From: Galaxea fascicularis
Taxonomy: Eukaryota; Cnidaria; Anthozoa; Scleractinia; Euphylliidae
Direction: 5' to 3'
Assembly (NCBI GenBank): GCA_948470475.1
Contig: OX419338.1
Location: forward strand, 29,640,273-29,704,272
Length of the DNA: 64,000 nucleotides
Each line of letters begins with the position of its first letter. Within the stretch, counting starts at the first letter, position 1. Shown in pieces: positions 1-11,452 of this stretch. A program made the translations under genes and the position numbers. The notes below the pieces were generated by a model, which worked only from the letters and a program-made list of their open reading frames with translations, made no database searches and had not been told where the DNA came from.

Positions 1-686
1 AAACTGCTATTTTTGACACTGAAATGAAGTGTTCGCACACCGCAGAAGAATACCTTACAAGTGTACTTATATTCGTCTCCTTTATCTTCGTACAATCCAT
101 CTCGCAAGCGGCACTGGCATAATCTATGGTTAGATCAACAGCTTAAGTGGGCGAGGTTATATTTCACGTAATACTTCCGTGTTCAATTTTGTAAGGTGCA
201 GAAGCGGGGAAGTGTGGAGTAGGACAGGGCATCTCCTGTGACTAAAATCACCCATCGGTTATTTTCAGTCCACTTTTCCGGGAGTCAGTTTCTAACATCG
301 CCAGATGAATAAAGAATGCCTAGCTTCATACATCTTCTTCTGGAGTGTACTTGGTGTAGTGCCAAAGTAAAAGTTGGCCTAGATTTCGTTTGCTTCCTTG
401 CCCGCCAGTAGATATACTGCCAGAAGTCAATCTAACTGCCGGTTGCTGCTGCCCTTCGTAGAACTCCTAAAAAGGCCCGTTAACTGGTTGTAACAAGCCC
501 TCTCCGCTTTAACAAAGTTCTTACATTGATTTGTGTGCTCATCTCAAGAAATAGTTGATTTAGGCGTATGAAACAACTTGCGAGATTTTATGATAAAGAA
601 AGATCTTTAGCTCTCTTGTGCGTACAGTTTCAAGCAAGCAGTTTATCGCCTTTGTTTGCATTAACTTTTTTACATTTTGCACTCAG
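1..686. other. Non-coding lead-in, probably P450 intron
   Basis: No exon is recognised here. The first P450 exon seen (687-759) starts mid-codon, so earlier exons should lie to the left; I could not find them in this stretch. The run around 380-412 reads a little like the P450 I-helix lead-in but has no GT donor after it, so it is not called. Confidence 0.4.
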
Positions 687-3600
687 GCCACGAGACTACA
701 GCCGGGTTATTGGCTTTTTCTGTTCTTGAGCTTGGCGATCATCCAGAAGTCGAAGAGAGGTGAGACTGTGTTTTTGAATTCCCTTTTAAGCCCTGGTCAA
801 ACGGTACAAACACATGAAAGCCGATGACAGTTGAAGTATTCTTAACTGTCATCACCTATTATGATGGTTGCGTGACTCTCTACAGTGAAAATGGCGTTGC
901 AAAAAATTGAAATCACAATTTGAATTTTTCATGGTGAAAGAGGTAGGCAGCTTGTTTCGTTGCCCTGGAATACGAGAAGTCGGAGTTTCAAAAACACGTG
1001 CGCGCGTCGGGATAAAAAGAAGCATATAGTTTTCTTCTTTTGTCATGCAATATACTTTCACGAATTTGCATTCAAAAACCTTTGTATTTTTAATTTTATC
1101 CCGACGCGCGCAAGTGTTTTTTGAAACTCCGACTTCTCGTATTGTCTGTTGTGTGTCCGGCAAGCCTGAGCCCGTCAATTTCGGGCGGAAACAGCTGACC
1201 GTGAAACTATCCTCGACAGTCACGCGCGTGGACAGACGGGAAAAACTATCATTGACTATGATGGGACATTTGAGTAGGTTCGAAGTGAGAGGTAGTTCAT
1301 GATAGTCGGTGATAGTGCATGATAGTTCAGTCGTCATCGGCTATCATCAACTGTTCAGTTATCATTGACTATCCTTTGCCATTTGACCATTACGAAGTTA
1401 AAACATGCTAAGTGTGCCTGTTAAGGTAGCCGGCGAGAGAGGGCACTTTACATTTTGATTCTCGCTGGTTTGTTTCAGCTTGGTGGAGGAGGTGTTTGAC
1501 GTCTTAGGCGATAAGCAGCACGTTGCATTTGATGACTTGGGGAAGCTGCACCAAACTGGACTGGTAGGGTATCTTACTCTAATCAAATTCATTAACTGTT
1601 CGAGTGACGCGCTAGACTAGTGCGAATATTAGCAAAGCTAGTATCAGTATTAGTAAGTAAATCCTCAATAAGCGAGTGGCATGGTATACCAGAGCTTAAA
1701 TCCTAAGCCCCAACGTTTCAGTCGTTACGTAGATCCACATCTAACCCAGCTCGGTTATTCAGTGAAATACCAGACGTGTGTAGCGACTGAAAAGCTCATT
1801 TGTGTGAAAACAAAAATGCCTAAATAAATTAACCAGTATGTTTGTCAGAAATAAAGTTCGCCTTTATCTCTGGGTAACAAAATCGCCTGAGCGCTGGGAG
1901 CCCTGATCACTGAGAAAGAGGACCGAGGACGGGAGCGCGTATATATTGTCAGGGAGAATTTTACAAGGATGAATGGGTTAGTTTTTACAGGGATTCTTGT
2001 GCTGCGTCGATGGGGGACTGTGTTATACGAAAATTTGGTTTTATGATCCGCGTTGATAATGTAAATTGGCCACCAAAAAGGATTAAACAAGTGAATCGAG
2101 GAATTATCAACTAGAACAAAATTGTATCCCTTAACATGGCATCAACGAATGCTTTTCATTTAACTAATTAATTCACGTTACCATGTCCTTACCGATAGCG
2201 AAGCTCCATCTTTCTGCTTTTAACTGAACCACACACAACCCACAATTCCTCGACTCGCTCTGACGAGGGGCTAACGCTCGAACCGTCAGCTTTTAGAATA
2301 CCTGTACGGTGGTCAATATACACTATCAACTCCGTTGATAAAACCAAATGTCGATGTATACAAGCTGCTTGCAGTGCAGTGTATAATCAAGAGCGCAAAG
2401 CATAAACGCGGCGAAACACTGGAGCGAGGGAAAAAGTGAGAAGACACTGGGGAAAGTCTCTCCCCCAGTCTTCCTCTGTTCGTTCTTTTGCTAGCGGTCT
2501 TCATATAATGTTTTTTGTGTGTATGCCGTTTTTGTTATTTGTGTCTAAAACGTCGCACAATATTTTGCTAGTCCCAGATTAGGTGTGGTATTCTTCACTC
2601 TATAGGGAGACACGGTTATCTCTTTCTTACTGTATTCATATTATACGCTAGGTGATTAAAGAAACTTTACGCCGACATCCATCTGCGACTGGCATGTTAC
2701 GCGGGGCCGACAAGGGGATAGAGATTGGTGGATACAAGATGCCTGATTATGTCACTCTGATGGTACTGAATCGTTTCTGACGACTCTTGTATTTGGTTTA
2801 TTATTTTTGATGTTGCGATAGGTTGAAGGGATCCCTAGCTGACAGAGCTCAAGCCTAGAATTGGCCACCCCTCCCTCCATCCACTCTTCCTTCCTATACG
2901 TTTCCCAAAATTTTTACTGCCATGTTCTAGGTTGATTTTATCGATCAAATTTTGGCTGTGGTATGTATTCCGCATGGAGATTCATAAAATGCTTTAGTAT
3001 GCTTTGTAATCCCTTAGGTGGCGTTTTTATTTCATTTTGTTTTTGAGCACTGTTCCCGTTTTTCCATTGGGAACGTTCCCATCATGGACTATTGTTCCTA
3101 TTTTGAGTGGTCCTTTTAGCATCAAAAGGAACAAACTGTTGTGCAAAATGGGAACAAATTGTTCACTTAGAGCTAAAAAAGGACCTTTTGTTCCGAATGT
3201 TTTACATTGAAAGGAACGTTTTGTTCCTTAAATCAGTGGCTTAGGAACAAGTGTTCCCAACGGTATTGTTCCCCTTTTATCCATTTGGTCCTTTTTGTGC
3301 AGTTGAGGAACCGATTGTTCCTATTAATGCGTTCCCTTTTGGAATACCTGTTCCTTTATGCTGGCGTGAGAACTTTAGTTCCCAAATACTTGCGTTCTTT
3401 TTTCTTGTAAAGGAACGTTTGTTCCTTTCTTTCGCCGTTCCTGCTTTGAAAATTGGTTCCTTTTAATTCATTTGAGGAACAATTGTTCCGATTAATGGTT
3501 CCGTTTTGAATGAAATGTTCCTATTTATTGGCACGTGGAACAGTTTGTTCCTAAACAGCAGTTCCTAGTTAGAAAACGGCAGTTCCTTTGTGCATGTTGT

Positions 3601-6600
3601 TCAACAGAAGCATTCTTCTATTCTTGCCATCTATGTTTATCTCTTTTAAAACAGCAAAACCTTTGGTGTAGGGTTTTAAGCTGGAAAGAACTCGAAACAG
3701 AGTCAATAACATATTTTAAAAGACATTTCGAGGCGCTTATTGACTTGACCGGACAAGGTTGAACATCATGAATCGCACCAACGTCATATGTCACCTAAGA
3801 TTTGCAAGTTTAATTACGAATAGCACACACTGCCATGCCTGAGCAAGCGGAGGCAAGTTGGGAGTCTTTGAAATAGGCAAAGTCTCAGCTAAATTCAAAA
3901 TTTGACCCAAAACCACGGGTTGACCCCTTTGGGTTTTGGCCAAAATTTCAACTTTGCTGAAACCTTGCACACAGCTCAACTAAGAATAGAAATAATGTTT
4001 TCGGAGTTTTTAGAAGCATTTCAACATCATTTCTAGACTCTTCTTTTAAATAGTCAAAGTTTCAGCCAAATTCAAAATTTGACCCAAAACCACGCGTTAA
4101 CCCCTTTGGGTTGTGGTCAAAATTTCAACTTTGCTGAAATCTTGCACACAGCTCAACTAAGAATAGAAATAATGTTTCGGAGTTTTTAGAAGCCTTTAAA
4201 CATCATTTCTAGGCTCCTCTTTGACTGAATAGGCAAAGTTTCAGCCAAATTCAAAATTTGGCCCAAAACCACGGGTTAACCCCTTTGGGTTTTGGTCAAA
4301 ATTTCAACTTTGCTGAAATCTTGCACACAGTTCAACTAAGAATAGAAATAATGTTTTCGGAGTTTTTAGAAGCATTTCAACATCATTTCTAGACTCCTCT
4401 TTGAAATAGGCAAAGTTTCAGCCAAATTCAAAATTTGACCCAAAACCACGGGTTAACCCCTTTGGTTGTGGTCAAAATTTCAACTTTGCTGAAATCTTGC
4501 ACAGAGCTCAACTAATATGTTGTAGAAGTTCATATGAGTTCAAACTATGGATTGCCAAAAAACTCATTGAATGTTATGCACTCGTAAAAACACAAAATTC
4601 TTCAAGGACAGAAATATTCGCCACTGTAAAAAGTAGAAGAGAAGGCTTTTGGATGCTCATATTCCCGTTAAATCCGTTAAATCCGTCATTCCCGTTTCAT
4701 AGCAGGAGTTTATATTTGCTGAAACTTCATGGTCATGAAAGCAATGAGGTGTAATACATTAGCAAAAGCACAACTCTTCTTCAGGGGACGGAAATGACGG
4801 ATTTCAGGGATTTAACGGGGATATGAATATTTAACTAGTTACTTCTTCATATTACTGTAAGTGTCTATTAATATTATATATTAATATATTCTAAAGATAC
4901 TTACAGTAAAAGAGAGAAGTATATGATTAGATATTCATATCCCCGTTAAATCCGTTAAATCCGTCATTCCCGTTTCATAGCAGAAGTTTATATCTGGTAA
5001 AACTTGCAGGGTCATCAAAGCAATGAGGTGTAAGACATTAGCAAAATCGCAACTCTTCTTCAAGGGACGCAAATGACGGATTTCACGGATTTCACGGGGA
5101 TATGAACATAGTATGCTGTGAGTTTGCTTCATGTTCCCTTCACTTTAGCCAGAATGGGAACATGTTGGACCTTGTTGCCGTGTCCCACTTGTTCCTTGGA
5201 CCCTTTTAAGGTGGCATCATGACTAGAATTGCTTTTCCAACATTGGCTTCCACAGCCAAGTGAAATCGATTTTAATCCAATTTGAGCGCTTTGTGTTCAA
5301 GGTTTGAGAACTGGGCAACTAAATCAATGCATTGGTTTGACGAAAAATGTTAAAATCTAAAAGGTACCGGGAAGTTTGGGAAACGATCCTTCCTTCCTCC
5401 CTCCCTCCCTCCTTCCGTTCCTCCCTCCTTCCCTCCCTCCCTCCCTCCTTCCCTCCCTTCCTCCCTCCTTTCCCCCTCCCTCCCTTCCTCTCTCCCTCTC
5501 TCCCTCCCTTCCTTCCTTTTTTCTTCCTTTTCTCAGCTGTACCCTTTTAACACGAGGTAGTTCACTAGCCGTACACTTATCATTTCTTTAAACGCCTATA
5601 TTCTATTTACAGACAAGCACTTATGTCAGTAGCCATCTTCCTGAGTACTGGGACAATCCAGAAGAGTTCAACCCTTACAGGTTCGATGACGAGGAACTGT
5701 TAAAGAGGTATTAAGCACCGAGTTGGTTTGCTATTTTGCAATTAGAGCGAGTGCTAATTTGTTTTCCCCTGTCCGCACTGTTTTGCACCTGATTTTGGCG
5801 TGAGTGTGACTGACGTTTTGGCTAACGCCAAGGGCTATAACCCAAAGTGAGTGTATGTCTTCCCCTTTCTTGTTTAATTTTATTTTGAGGGCGGGGGGGG
5901 GGGGAGAGAAAAGAAGGACCGCTCAAGACCGTACTAAGGCTGGAACGCTGCACATCCATCGTTTGAAAAGGCTGCTAGTTGGATCTAAATATTTTTATGT
6001 TTTTATTCGTACGCGGTGACAACCCAAGTTTTCACATGATAGCTTACAATTCCGGCTAAACCTTTAACCAAGAGCACCACAAAAGTCGTCTTTTAATATC
6101 ATCTTAGTGTTTTTTTAAACTAGTGTTTTTTCAGGTATGATGTTAATGAAAAAGTGCCACCAATCCTGAAACTAAACTGATTTCAATTCAAGAGCTGCTT
6201 TATTTCTCTTACCGACTTTTATGGCAGCTCTGTTAATGTCCTTCACTGGGACACCAACATGGCGTAAAATTATTTTTACCAAAACTTTGCTCATTCTAAG
6301 TTATGCCCTATTGATTGAAACCAATCATAGCTTGTTTTTAACATTTCCACTAACATTCACTTACTCAGTAGCATCGAGCGTGGTCGGCATTGTGTGCTAA
6401 GTTTACATAGACATAAATTTACATAAGTTTATCCAGAGATTACAAACTGGAGGCACACCATGACTTTAGCTGGTATGAGTTTAATTGTTCTTGTGCCTAT
6501 TTCCAGATCTCACTACAACTACTTTCCGTTTTCACTTGGACCGCGAAACTGCATTGGACAAAACTTCGCTCAGGTAGTCCTTACAAAGGACTGAGGGGAG

Positions 6601-8100
6601 GGGGTAAGGAAATTTATAGTAAAGTTTACTATAAATTTCCTTACCCCCTTCCCCAGCGTGCATAATCTCAAAGGTAACAACAAACTAACAAACTCCCAAG
6701 AATTGAGATCTTGTTAGGTTTTTCATCTCACGCAAATGACTATTCCAGATACTCTGCTGCCACAATGTTTCAGTTAAAGTGGTTCTTTCTATTTGTCAGA
6801 CTTTGAGTCAATTTTACGTTTCTTTATTTTAGAGCCAACAGGAAAGACAGGGATGTTATTTCCTGGACGTGTTTCTTTTGTTTTTGAAATTTTTTTCCGC
6901 TGCTTTGTAAGGCCCATAAAGGTAAACTAGGCGCCTTCTTGTGACGGTGTATCTCTGATGTCTACCTCGGATTATTACTGTCCATAGTCCAAGCTTGATT
7001 GTCTCGCATTTGTTAGCACAGACACGCTGAAGTTCGTATTTCGTAAATGGTAACCCGAAAAATCCTTGAAATATGTCGTACCTGAATTAAAACTTGAGCG
7101 ATACGCGTTATAAGATTCTTAATGAAAACAAACCTCGCCCCTTGTTTCTAAAGGACGCACCAGGCGGGAAAAAATTTGGAGCGGATTCTTTACTCTTAGA
7201 TAGAGAATAACACACTTTCGGGGAATGAAAATGGAAATGAAACAACTCACGATAATCTTGAGTCACTGTTCAAGTTGTCGCTCAAGACAATTTTTATTTC
7301 TACGTCTAGTGCCAAAAACTATTTGTTACGAAAAATTATTGCGTGACTCGCGTTACTGTCTGGAAGTGTCTAGAATCTTCTGCATACTTAATTAGCGCTG
7401 TGTCATCGTGATTTAGTAATTCTATTTTAAGCCGTTTGCGTAGTAGCTGTAAATAGTTTTTCATTGTAATGTTTCTTTATTTAGTCGAGCCGGAAAGTTC
7501 TAGAATCTTTTGTGGTAAAGTATATAAGCCCATCGGTGTAGCCTTGGAGTTTCTCTTAGAGAAGTGTGTTTGTTGAAGTAAGTCTGAGAGCTGAGAGCTG
7601 AGAGTAGTTGGCGGAGGCCGTGTTTATTGAAGTTGACAGAGGTCGTTTATACAGTTGGCAGAGGCCGTGTTTACTGAAGTGTGACAGAGGTCGTGTACAT
7701 TTGGCAGAGGCCGTGAGTATCGAAGTTTGACGGAGGTCGAGTGTAATTTTATAAGCCTAGTGTGAGCTTATTGTGAAGCCTTGTGCGGAGTTTACTACTT
7801 TCGTTTGGAATAAATAACCTTGTTGCTGTTCCGACAACCCTGCGTTCTGTTTAGTCTACAAACAACCCACTTCTCACTCGTCACGACACAATCGAACTCG
7901 TAACACTATTTTGTGCCACCTTAAGTGTTACCACTGATCTTTGGTCTTTCCTGCCCTAGATCGAGGCCAAGGTTCTTTTGTCACGCTTCCTTCAGACCTT
8001 CAAGTTTTCTCTGGTTCCTGGTCAGTCACGCCAGGTTCTTGAAACGGTCACGCTGAAACCCAAGGATGGCGTGATGTGTACCTTGACTAAACGGCGCTAA
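687..8100 (+). CDS. CYP46A1-like cytochrome P450, 3' six exons (5' partial)
   Basis: The P450 is pieced together from six exons: 687-759, 1479-1563, 2652-2762, 5613-5707, 6507-6573 and 7960-8100. All have AG acceptors and GT donors, and their phases agree across every junction, giving about 189 C-terminal residues ending in TAA. Order of motifs: the I-helix piece HETTAG (exon 1); the K-helix ExxR as KETLRR (exon 3); the PERF-type FNPYRF (exon 4); the haem loop FSLGPRNCIG with its cysteine ligand (exon 5); and a tail with LVPGQ and TLKPKDGV (exon 6). The tail blocks match the CYP46A1 (cholesterol 24-hydroxylase) type, so an ER membrane sterol monooxygenase is inferred. The N-terminal anchor and substrate-recognition regions lie outside the window. 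Introns carry a polypyrimidine tract, a perfect hairpin and a solo LTR. Exact substrate is unknown; family assignment is firm, subfamily likely. Confidence 0.9.
968..1144. repeat. Foldback element in a P450 intron
   Basis: Two arms of about 45 bases (about 970-1014 and 1096-1142) are near-perfect inverted copies, including the core GTCGGAGTTTC and the ACGCGCGC block. The loop is about 80 bases. Short ATCA/TGATAG-type repeats lie outside it (about 840-870 and 1295-1375), perhaps an outer layer. No ORF of interest; probably a small MITE. Confidence 0.65.
3040..3560. repeat. Array of GTTCC/GGAAC short inverted motifs
   Basis: About 500 bases are packed with GTTCC and GGAAC words, often paired as small palindromes such as GGAACAATTGTTCC, at loose spacing of 15-40 bases. 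It sits in a P450 intron. The ORFs here are artefacts of the repeat. A few more copies occur near 5135-5210. Confidence 0.7.
3869..4510. repeat. Four-copy tandem repeat, unit about 178 bp
   Basis: The word CAAAACCACG recurs at about 3909, 4086, 4264 and 4441, so the period is about 177-180 bases over roughly 3.6 copies. Each unit holds an imperfect dyad in which TTTGACCCAAAACCAC faces GGTTTTGGTCAAA. Copies differ by a few percent. No coding sense; probably a minisatellite born from a foldback element. Confidence 0.85.
4645..5108. repeat. Two direct copies of a foldback element around a third palindrome
   Basis: Two units (about 4655-4832 and 4935-5106) each start with CCCGTTAAATCCG and end with the inverse, ACGGATTT..GGGGATATGAA. 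Between them lies an AT-rich palindrome (about 4840-4922) whose ends are ACTTCTTCATATTACTGTAA and its near-inverse. It looks like nested MITEs. Confidence 0.7.
5393..5520 (+). repeat. Polypyrimidine (CCCTCCTT)n tract
   Basis: About 125 bases of almost pure C/T on + lie in the P450 intron about 90 bases upstream of the acceptor at 5611-5612. The Pro/Ser/Leu-rich ORFs here are low-complexity shadows. A poly-G run follows at about 5890. Confidence 0.9.
6600..6648. repeat. Near-perfect 24-bp stem hairpin in intron
   Basis: GGGGTAAGGAAATTTATAG and its exact inverse face each other with a one-base centre at 6624. The hairpin starts about 26 bases after the splice donor of the haem-loop exon. Nothing suggests a gene; it may be a tiny foldback or a self-pairing intronic RNA. 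Confidence 0.8.
7324..7905 (+). mobile_element. Solo LTR (582 bp) with 5-bp target duplication
   Basis: The element starts TGTTACG and ends CGTAACA, an exact 7-bp inverted pair with TG..CA ends. It is flanked by CTATT on both sides (7319-7323 and 7906-7910). A TATA-type box (GTATATAAG, about 7519) and an AATAAA (about 7810) lie in the right order for an LTR promoter and poly(A) site on +. Between them are three imperfect copies of a roughly 60-base GGCAGAGGCCGTG unit (about 7600-7740). No internal retrotransposon remains, so this is the product of LTR-LTR recombination inside the last P450 intron. Confidence 0.9.
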
Positions 8101-8499
8101 GTAAAGAAACAAAACAAGCTGACCCCATTGAGGAGGATTTTAAGTAGTTTTGATTTTGTAGAACCGTATGAATTAGGTAGTAAGTGGTGTAGGGGTAGTG
8201 TTGTCCACATCACGTTAAGCGTTTTGTAGCTGAAGTAATATGCTATACGTAGTCACGTTTTCAGTCTGGTAGCATTTTTATTGATTGTTCCCAGAGAACG
8301 CAGTTGACGAAATCATTTTGGAAAAGGGAAGGCCGTAACTTTTTTTTTTGATCCTGAAACAGATGTGTAATTAACAATTACAAAATAACTGAGATACTAA
8401 GCGCGTTCTGATTGGCCAAAACCTATGGTTTATTGTAGCAGTAAGCTCATACAAAACTCGTGAAACGTAAAAGAAAAAGTCCTTTTACTACGTACTATT

Positions 8500-8725
8500 A
8501 TTTATTAAAGCCGCGACGATAGACCGCATTTTCCATGGTTTTACCGGCGTAATAAACCCACTTATGATTTCGGAAGACTCGGAAAGTTTGTAGACCTTGT
8601 AAATCACAAGCCAGAGGTGAGTGATTTACAAACTTTTCTCGTGTTCTCCCAACATCCCGCGTGGGTTTATTACGCCGGGAAACCCATACAAAATGCGGTG
8701 TATTGGTGAAATAAATTCCATTTGA
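8500..8725. repeat. Foldback MITE-like element
   Basis: Arms about 8523-8565 and 8660-8703 are inverted copies: CGGCGTAATAAACCCAC faces GTGGGTTTATTACGCCG, and outer ACCGCATTTT faces AAAATGCGGT. A smaller inverted pair around AAGTTTGTA..TACAAACTT sits inside. No target duplication was settled. Confidence 0.7.
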
Positions 8726-9125
8726 CAGTGCGTGTTTACTGTAACACATCAAAATCTGGTATTGTTTAGTCTCTCCAATAAAACGTTTGTACCGCGAAAA
8801 GGAACTAAATTCAATTTTGGGGCAACATTACGGCTTTGTAATGCCTGCTAGTTGGAAAAAATATATTCCGTATTTGGCCGATGGAGTGGCGAAAATTAGA
8901 GTATAAGAACGAAGAAGAACGTGCGTGAATGACTGGTGACGTTCTGACATCTTCCGTGCAACAGGAGAGGCGTGCGCAATGACAAATGCAATGACGTCAT
9001 TCGTGCGGCTATACTTTCAAATCGTAAACCCTTTTAAACCAATCTAAACTTGAGGTGCACATCGTCTATTGTATAACACAATCACTACCAAAAAGACCCG
9101 CTTAGATCAATTGCATTGTTACTTA

Positions 9126-9372
9126 CTTGTTCTACAACGCTTTCGAGTGGTATACCGTGGAATATCCCACATAACTATGTTTTACCATGTCATAGAAAGC
9201 GCGTAGTCTTACATAATCGATGCGGTGCACGACGGGAAGGTTGGGTGTGATACCGTTGAATTGCACTGATAGATGGGAAGGTTCGGTGGAATACCGACGA
9301 ATATACAACGGCTTTCCTGCATTCTAATTGGCTGTATTTTCTATGGCATGGTATAAAATGTGATTGCGGTAT
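9126..9372. repeat. Dispersed repeat, copy 1 (second copy at 48.8 kb)
   Basis: This stretch shares long near-identical blocks with 48765-49450, including GGTATACCGTGGAATATCCC, ACATAATCGATGCGGTGCAC and CGACGAATATACAACGGC. The ends CCATGTCATAGAAA and TTTCTATGGCATGG are inverse to each other, which suggests a foldback family. It has no insertion at ACGAATATA, so it acts as the empty site for the MITE nested in copy 2. Confidence 0.75.
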
Positions 9373-9744
9373 GTATGGATACATAATGGAAACATACAAA
9401 TTATTTTTATTTATCGCTGACATTGTTGATGTAAACCGGAATTGTAGCTTGTGCCAAGAGATCGTTTTCTCTTATAATAATAGTAACAATAATAGTGTTA
9501 TCAGTAAAGGTTGTGTTATACACAAACCAGTAAAACTAGCGAGAAATCAGTCATTTCAGTCTCATCACGACACCAAGCAACATTTCGTTTTTGTTCATAC
9601 AATAAACTTGGAGATTCGTGGAAATGGGAGTCTTGCCACAAGTTTTATTAGCAGTTTTTTCGCGTTTCCGTATGACTCACTATTCCGTTGATAAGTTTTA
9701 TTTGCATAATTCCCTGCTCTGTACAAATGTGCGAAATACTTTGT

Positions 9745-9965
9745 TTTTCTTGGAGTGGTATTCAATTGAGTGTCGTAAAAGCAAAACCAAACCAATTACT
9801 CTGACTAATCACAAGAGACAAAGACAGCTCAGTGAACCAATCAGAATTGGAAGTAATTACAGCAACCGGCGCCAAGCGCGGGAAAATGCGTGCGATTGTT
9901 TTGGTTTTGCCTCTCATTGGCTGAGAAAGTGGCGCGAGTTTTGTCAACCAATCACAGAACGAAGT
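9745..9965. repeat. Dispersed repeat, inverted relative to 19.3 kb copy
   Basis: Blocks such as CATTGGCTGAGAAAGTGGCG and AATCACAAGAGA reappear in reverse complement at about 19270-19435. The ORFs on both strands here are not gene-like. Family unknown. Confidence 0.6.
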
Positions 9966-10280
9966 AAAACGAAACCAAAGCAAATGCAATTTACTTTCGA
10001 GAAAAACGCTCTAAATGTAACACGTCTTGTCCAAATCGTCAAATTAAACAACGGCAACTCCGACGAGGACGAGAACAAAACAAACCTTTTGGGCGCGGGA
10101 AAACTAGGGTATTTTAGAACGTGAATTGAAAAGTCCAATATCTTGTGAGAATAAAAATTAAATTTCAAACAACAAGCTAATCGAAAATGTTGGGGAAAGA
10201 GCGTGCATATTGCATCCCGTGCAGCACGTGCAAACGTTTTTACATTATGGGCTTCTTGGTTACAGTTTGTAATCCATATT

Positions 10281-10455
10281 GGCCCGATTTAATATAATTC
10301 GTCGATGAACACGAATTATCCAGATAGTTCGTCTGGACGGATAATCCGTCTGTTTGCCCGTATTTATACGCAGACGAATTATCAGACGAACTATCGTTCT
10401 TTGTCCAAGTTCGTCCCAGACGGATGATTCGTCCCTAGTATATATAAATCGGGCC
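10281..10455. mobile_element. MITE with GGCCCGATTT ends, copy 1
   Basis: The element starts GGCCCGATTT and ends AAATCGGGCC, flanked by ATT on both sides (a possible 3-bp duplication). Inside is a nested palindrome of GACGAACTATC/ATAGTTCGTC words. A second copy in opposite orientation starts at about 30477. Confidence 0.8.
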
Positions 10456-10760
10456 ATTCATGACAAATTTTAGCCTTTTCCTCAGACCACACATTTTCCT
10501 GTCATCATGCGTGGCTAAGAGAACATCAAAGTGTGTAATGGCGGCTTATCACTGCGTGTCATTTATGAAGGGACTGAATGAACAATTGAATTCTACAATT
10601 CTACTTCTACTATTTCGAGTCAAAGGTAAGTTATAGTTTTAATTTTGCCAAGTTTTGTAACAACGCGACTAAAAGTATTTTCAAACCAGGTCCAAAACAG
10701 ATGCACAAGGTTTTGTATCGCTCCTGGCTTACAAGTCGCTATCAATGGCGATATAAACCT

Positions 10761-10907
10761 GACCCCGGTTACTCAAAGGCTGGAAAGCGCTATCCACCGG
10801 ATAAATGTCTATCCAGTGGATAGTGCAATTAGCTTTCCCAATACTTATCCGCTGGATAGTGATTTATCCGGTGGATAGCGCTATCCAACGTTTGAACAAC
10901 CGGGGCC
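10761..10907. mobile_element. MITE with (G)NCCCCGGTT ends
   Basis: Left end GACCCCGGTTACTCAAAGG and right end (inverse) GGCCCCGGTTGTTCAAACG pair closely and run on into GCGCTATCC and GGATAAAT blocks. The whole 147 bases fold on themselves. The target duplication is unclear. Confidence 0.7.
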
Positions 10908-11082
10908 TCAAAGGTAAAACAGAGCGAGCGTTCCGAATTTAGTTTTGAGCACTTTATTACTGTGCATAACAGAGATGCACTCTGTCATCATTTCCACAGC
11001 TTCAAGCACTTCGTAAATTTCAAATGATCGAATGTAGGCCTCTTAGCAATTTTCTCTTTAACATGCATATGACCCTGAGCAC

Positions 11083-11190
11083 TAAGCAATGCAGTATGTA
11101 CCGGTGCCGTCGACTTTTCCCTCGGGGAGACTTCAACAATTTCAGAGGAGAACAGAAATGTAAGGTTTGGCAAGAAATCAAACAACCTCG
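11083..11190 (+). pseudogene. Decayed copy of the EXD1-like C-terminal zinc ribbon
   Basis: One + frame reads YRCRRLFPRGDFNNF then GEQKCKVWQEIKQ. This mirrors the C-terminal CxxC...CxxC block of the gene at 12556-13560 (CTRCHRKFPREEF .. GEQKCRVCKEIKR). The last CxxC is broken (C to W) and the linker is shortened. No exonuclease domain is seen beside it. It is a fragment of a duplicate lying about 1.4 kb upstream of the live copy. Confidence 0.65.
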
Positions 11191-11452
11191 TTCCCAGGGT
11201 CTCTCTTCTTCCCGTCTCAGTCAACAATGTATTTCACGAAAATGCTGCTTGGGCTGCATTGTAGTACGACTTTGCAACCACCATGGATGAAATGATTACA
11301 TGACGGACAGGCCCAAAGGCTTTATGTAGACTCTTTGTGTTGATGTTGGAAAGTTTAGGCCAGAGGGTATTTTTTGTGGCGATCTGAAAGCATAATCCTA
11401 TAATCGTGATGGGTGATTGGTGGCTCAGGAACCTGCACTGGTCTTGGGCACA

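Noticed and set aside
380..412. Possible upstream P450 exon (FVCFLA-like reading)
   Set aside because: No GT donor follows and the match is short; not enough to call an exon.
618..827. 69-codon ORF on +
   Set aside because: It overlaps the first P450 exon in another frame; the exon in the P450 frame with its splice sites explains the region.
3869..4510. CRISPR-like array
   Set aside because: Units are nearly 180 bases with no unique spacers; this is a minisatellite in a eukaryotic intron.
5347..5591. Two overlapping Pro/Ser/Leu-rich ORFs
   Set aside because: They translate the polypyrimidine tract in the P450 intron.
9371..10168. Cluster of overlapping ORFs up to 168 codons
   Set aside because: They lie in a dispersed repeat shared with 19.3 kb, with no conserved domain and frames on both strands.
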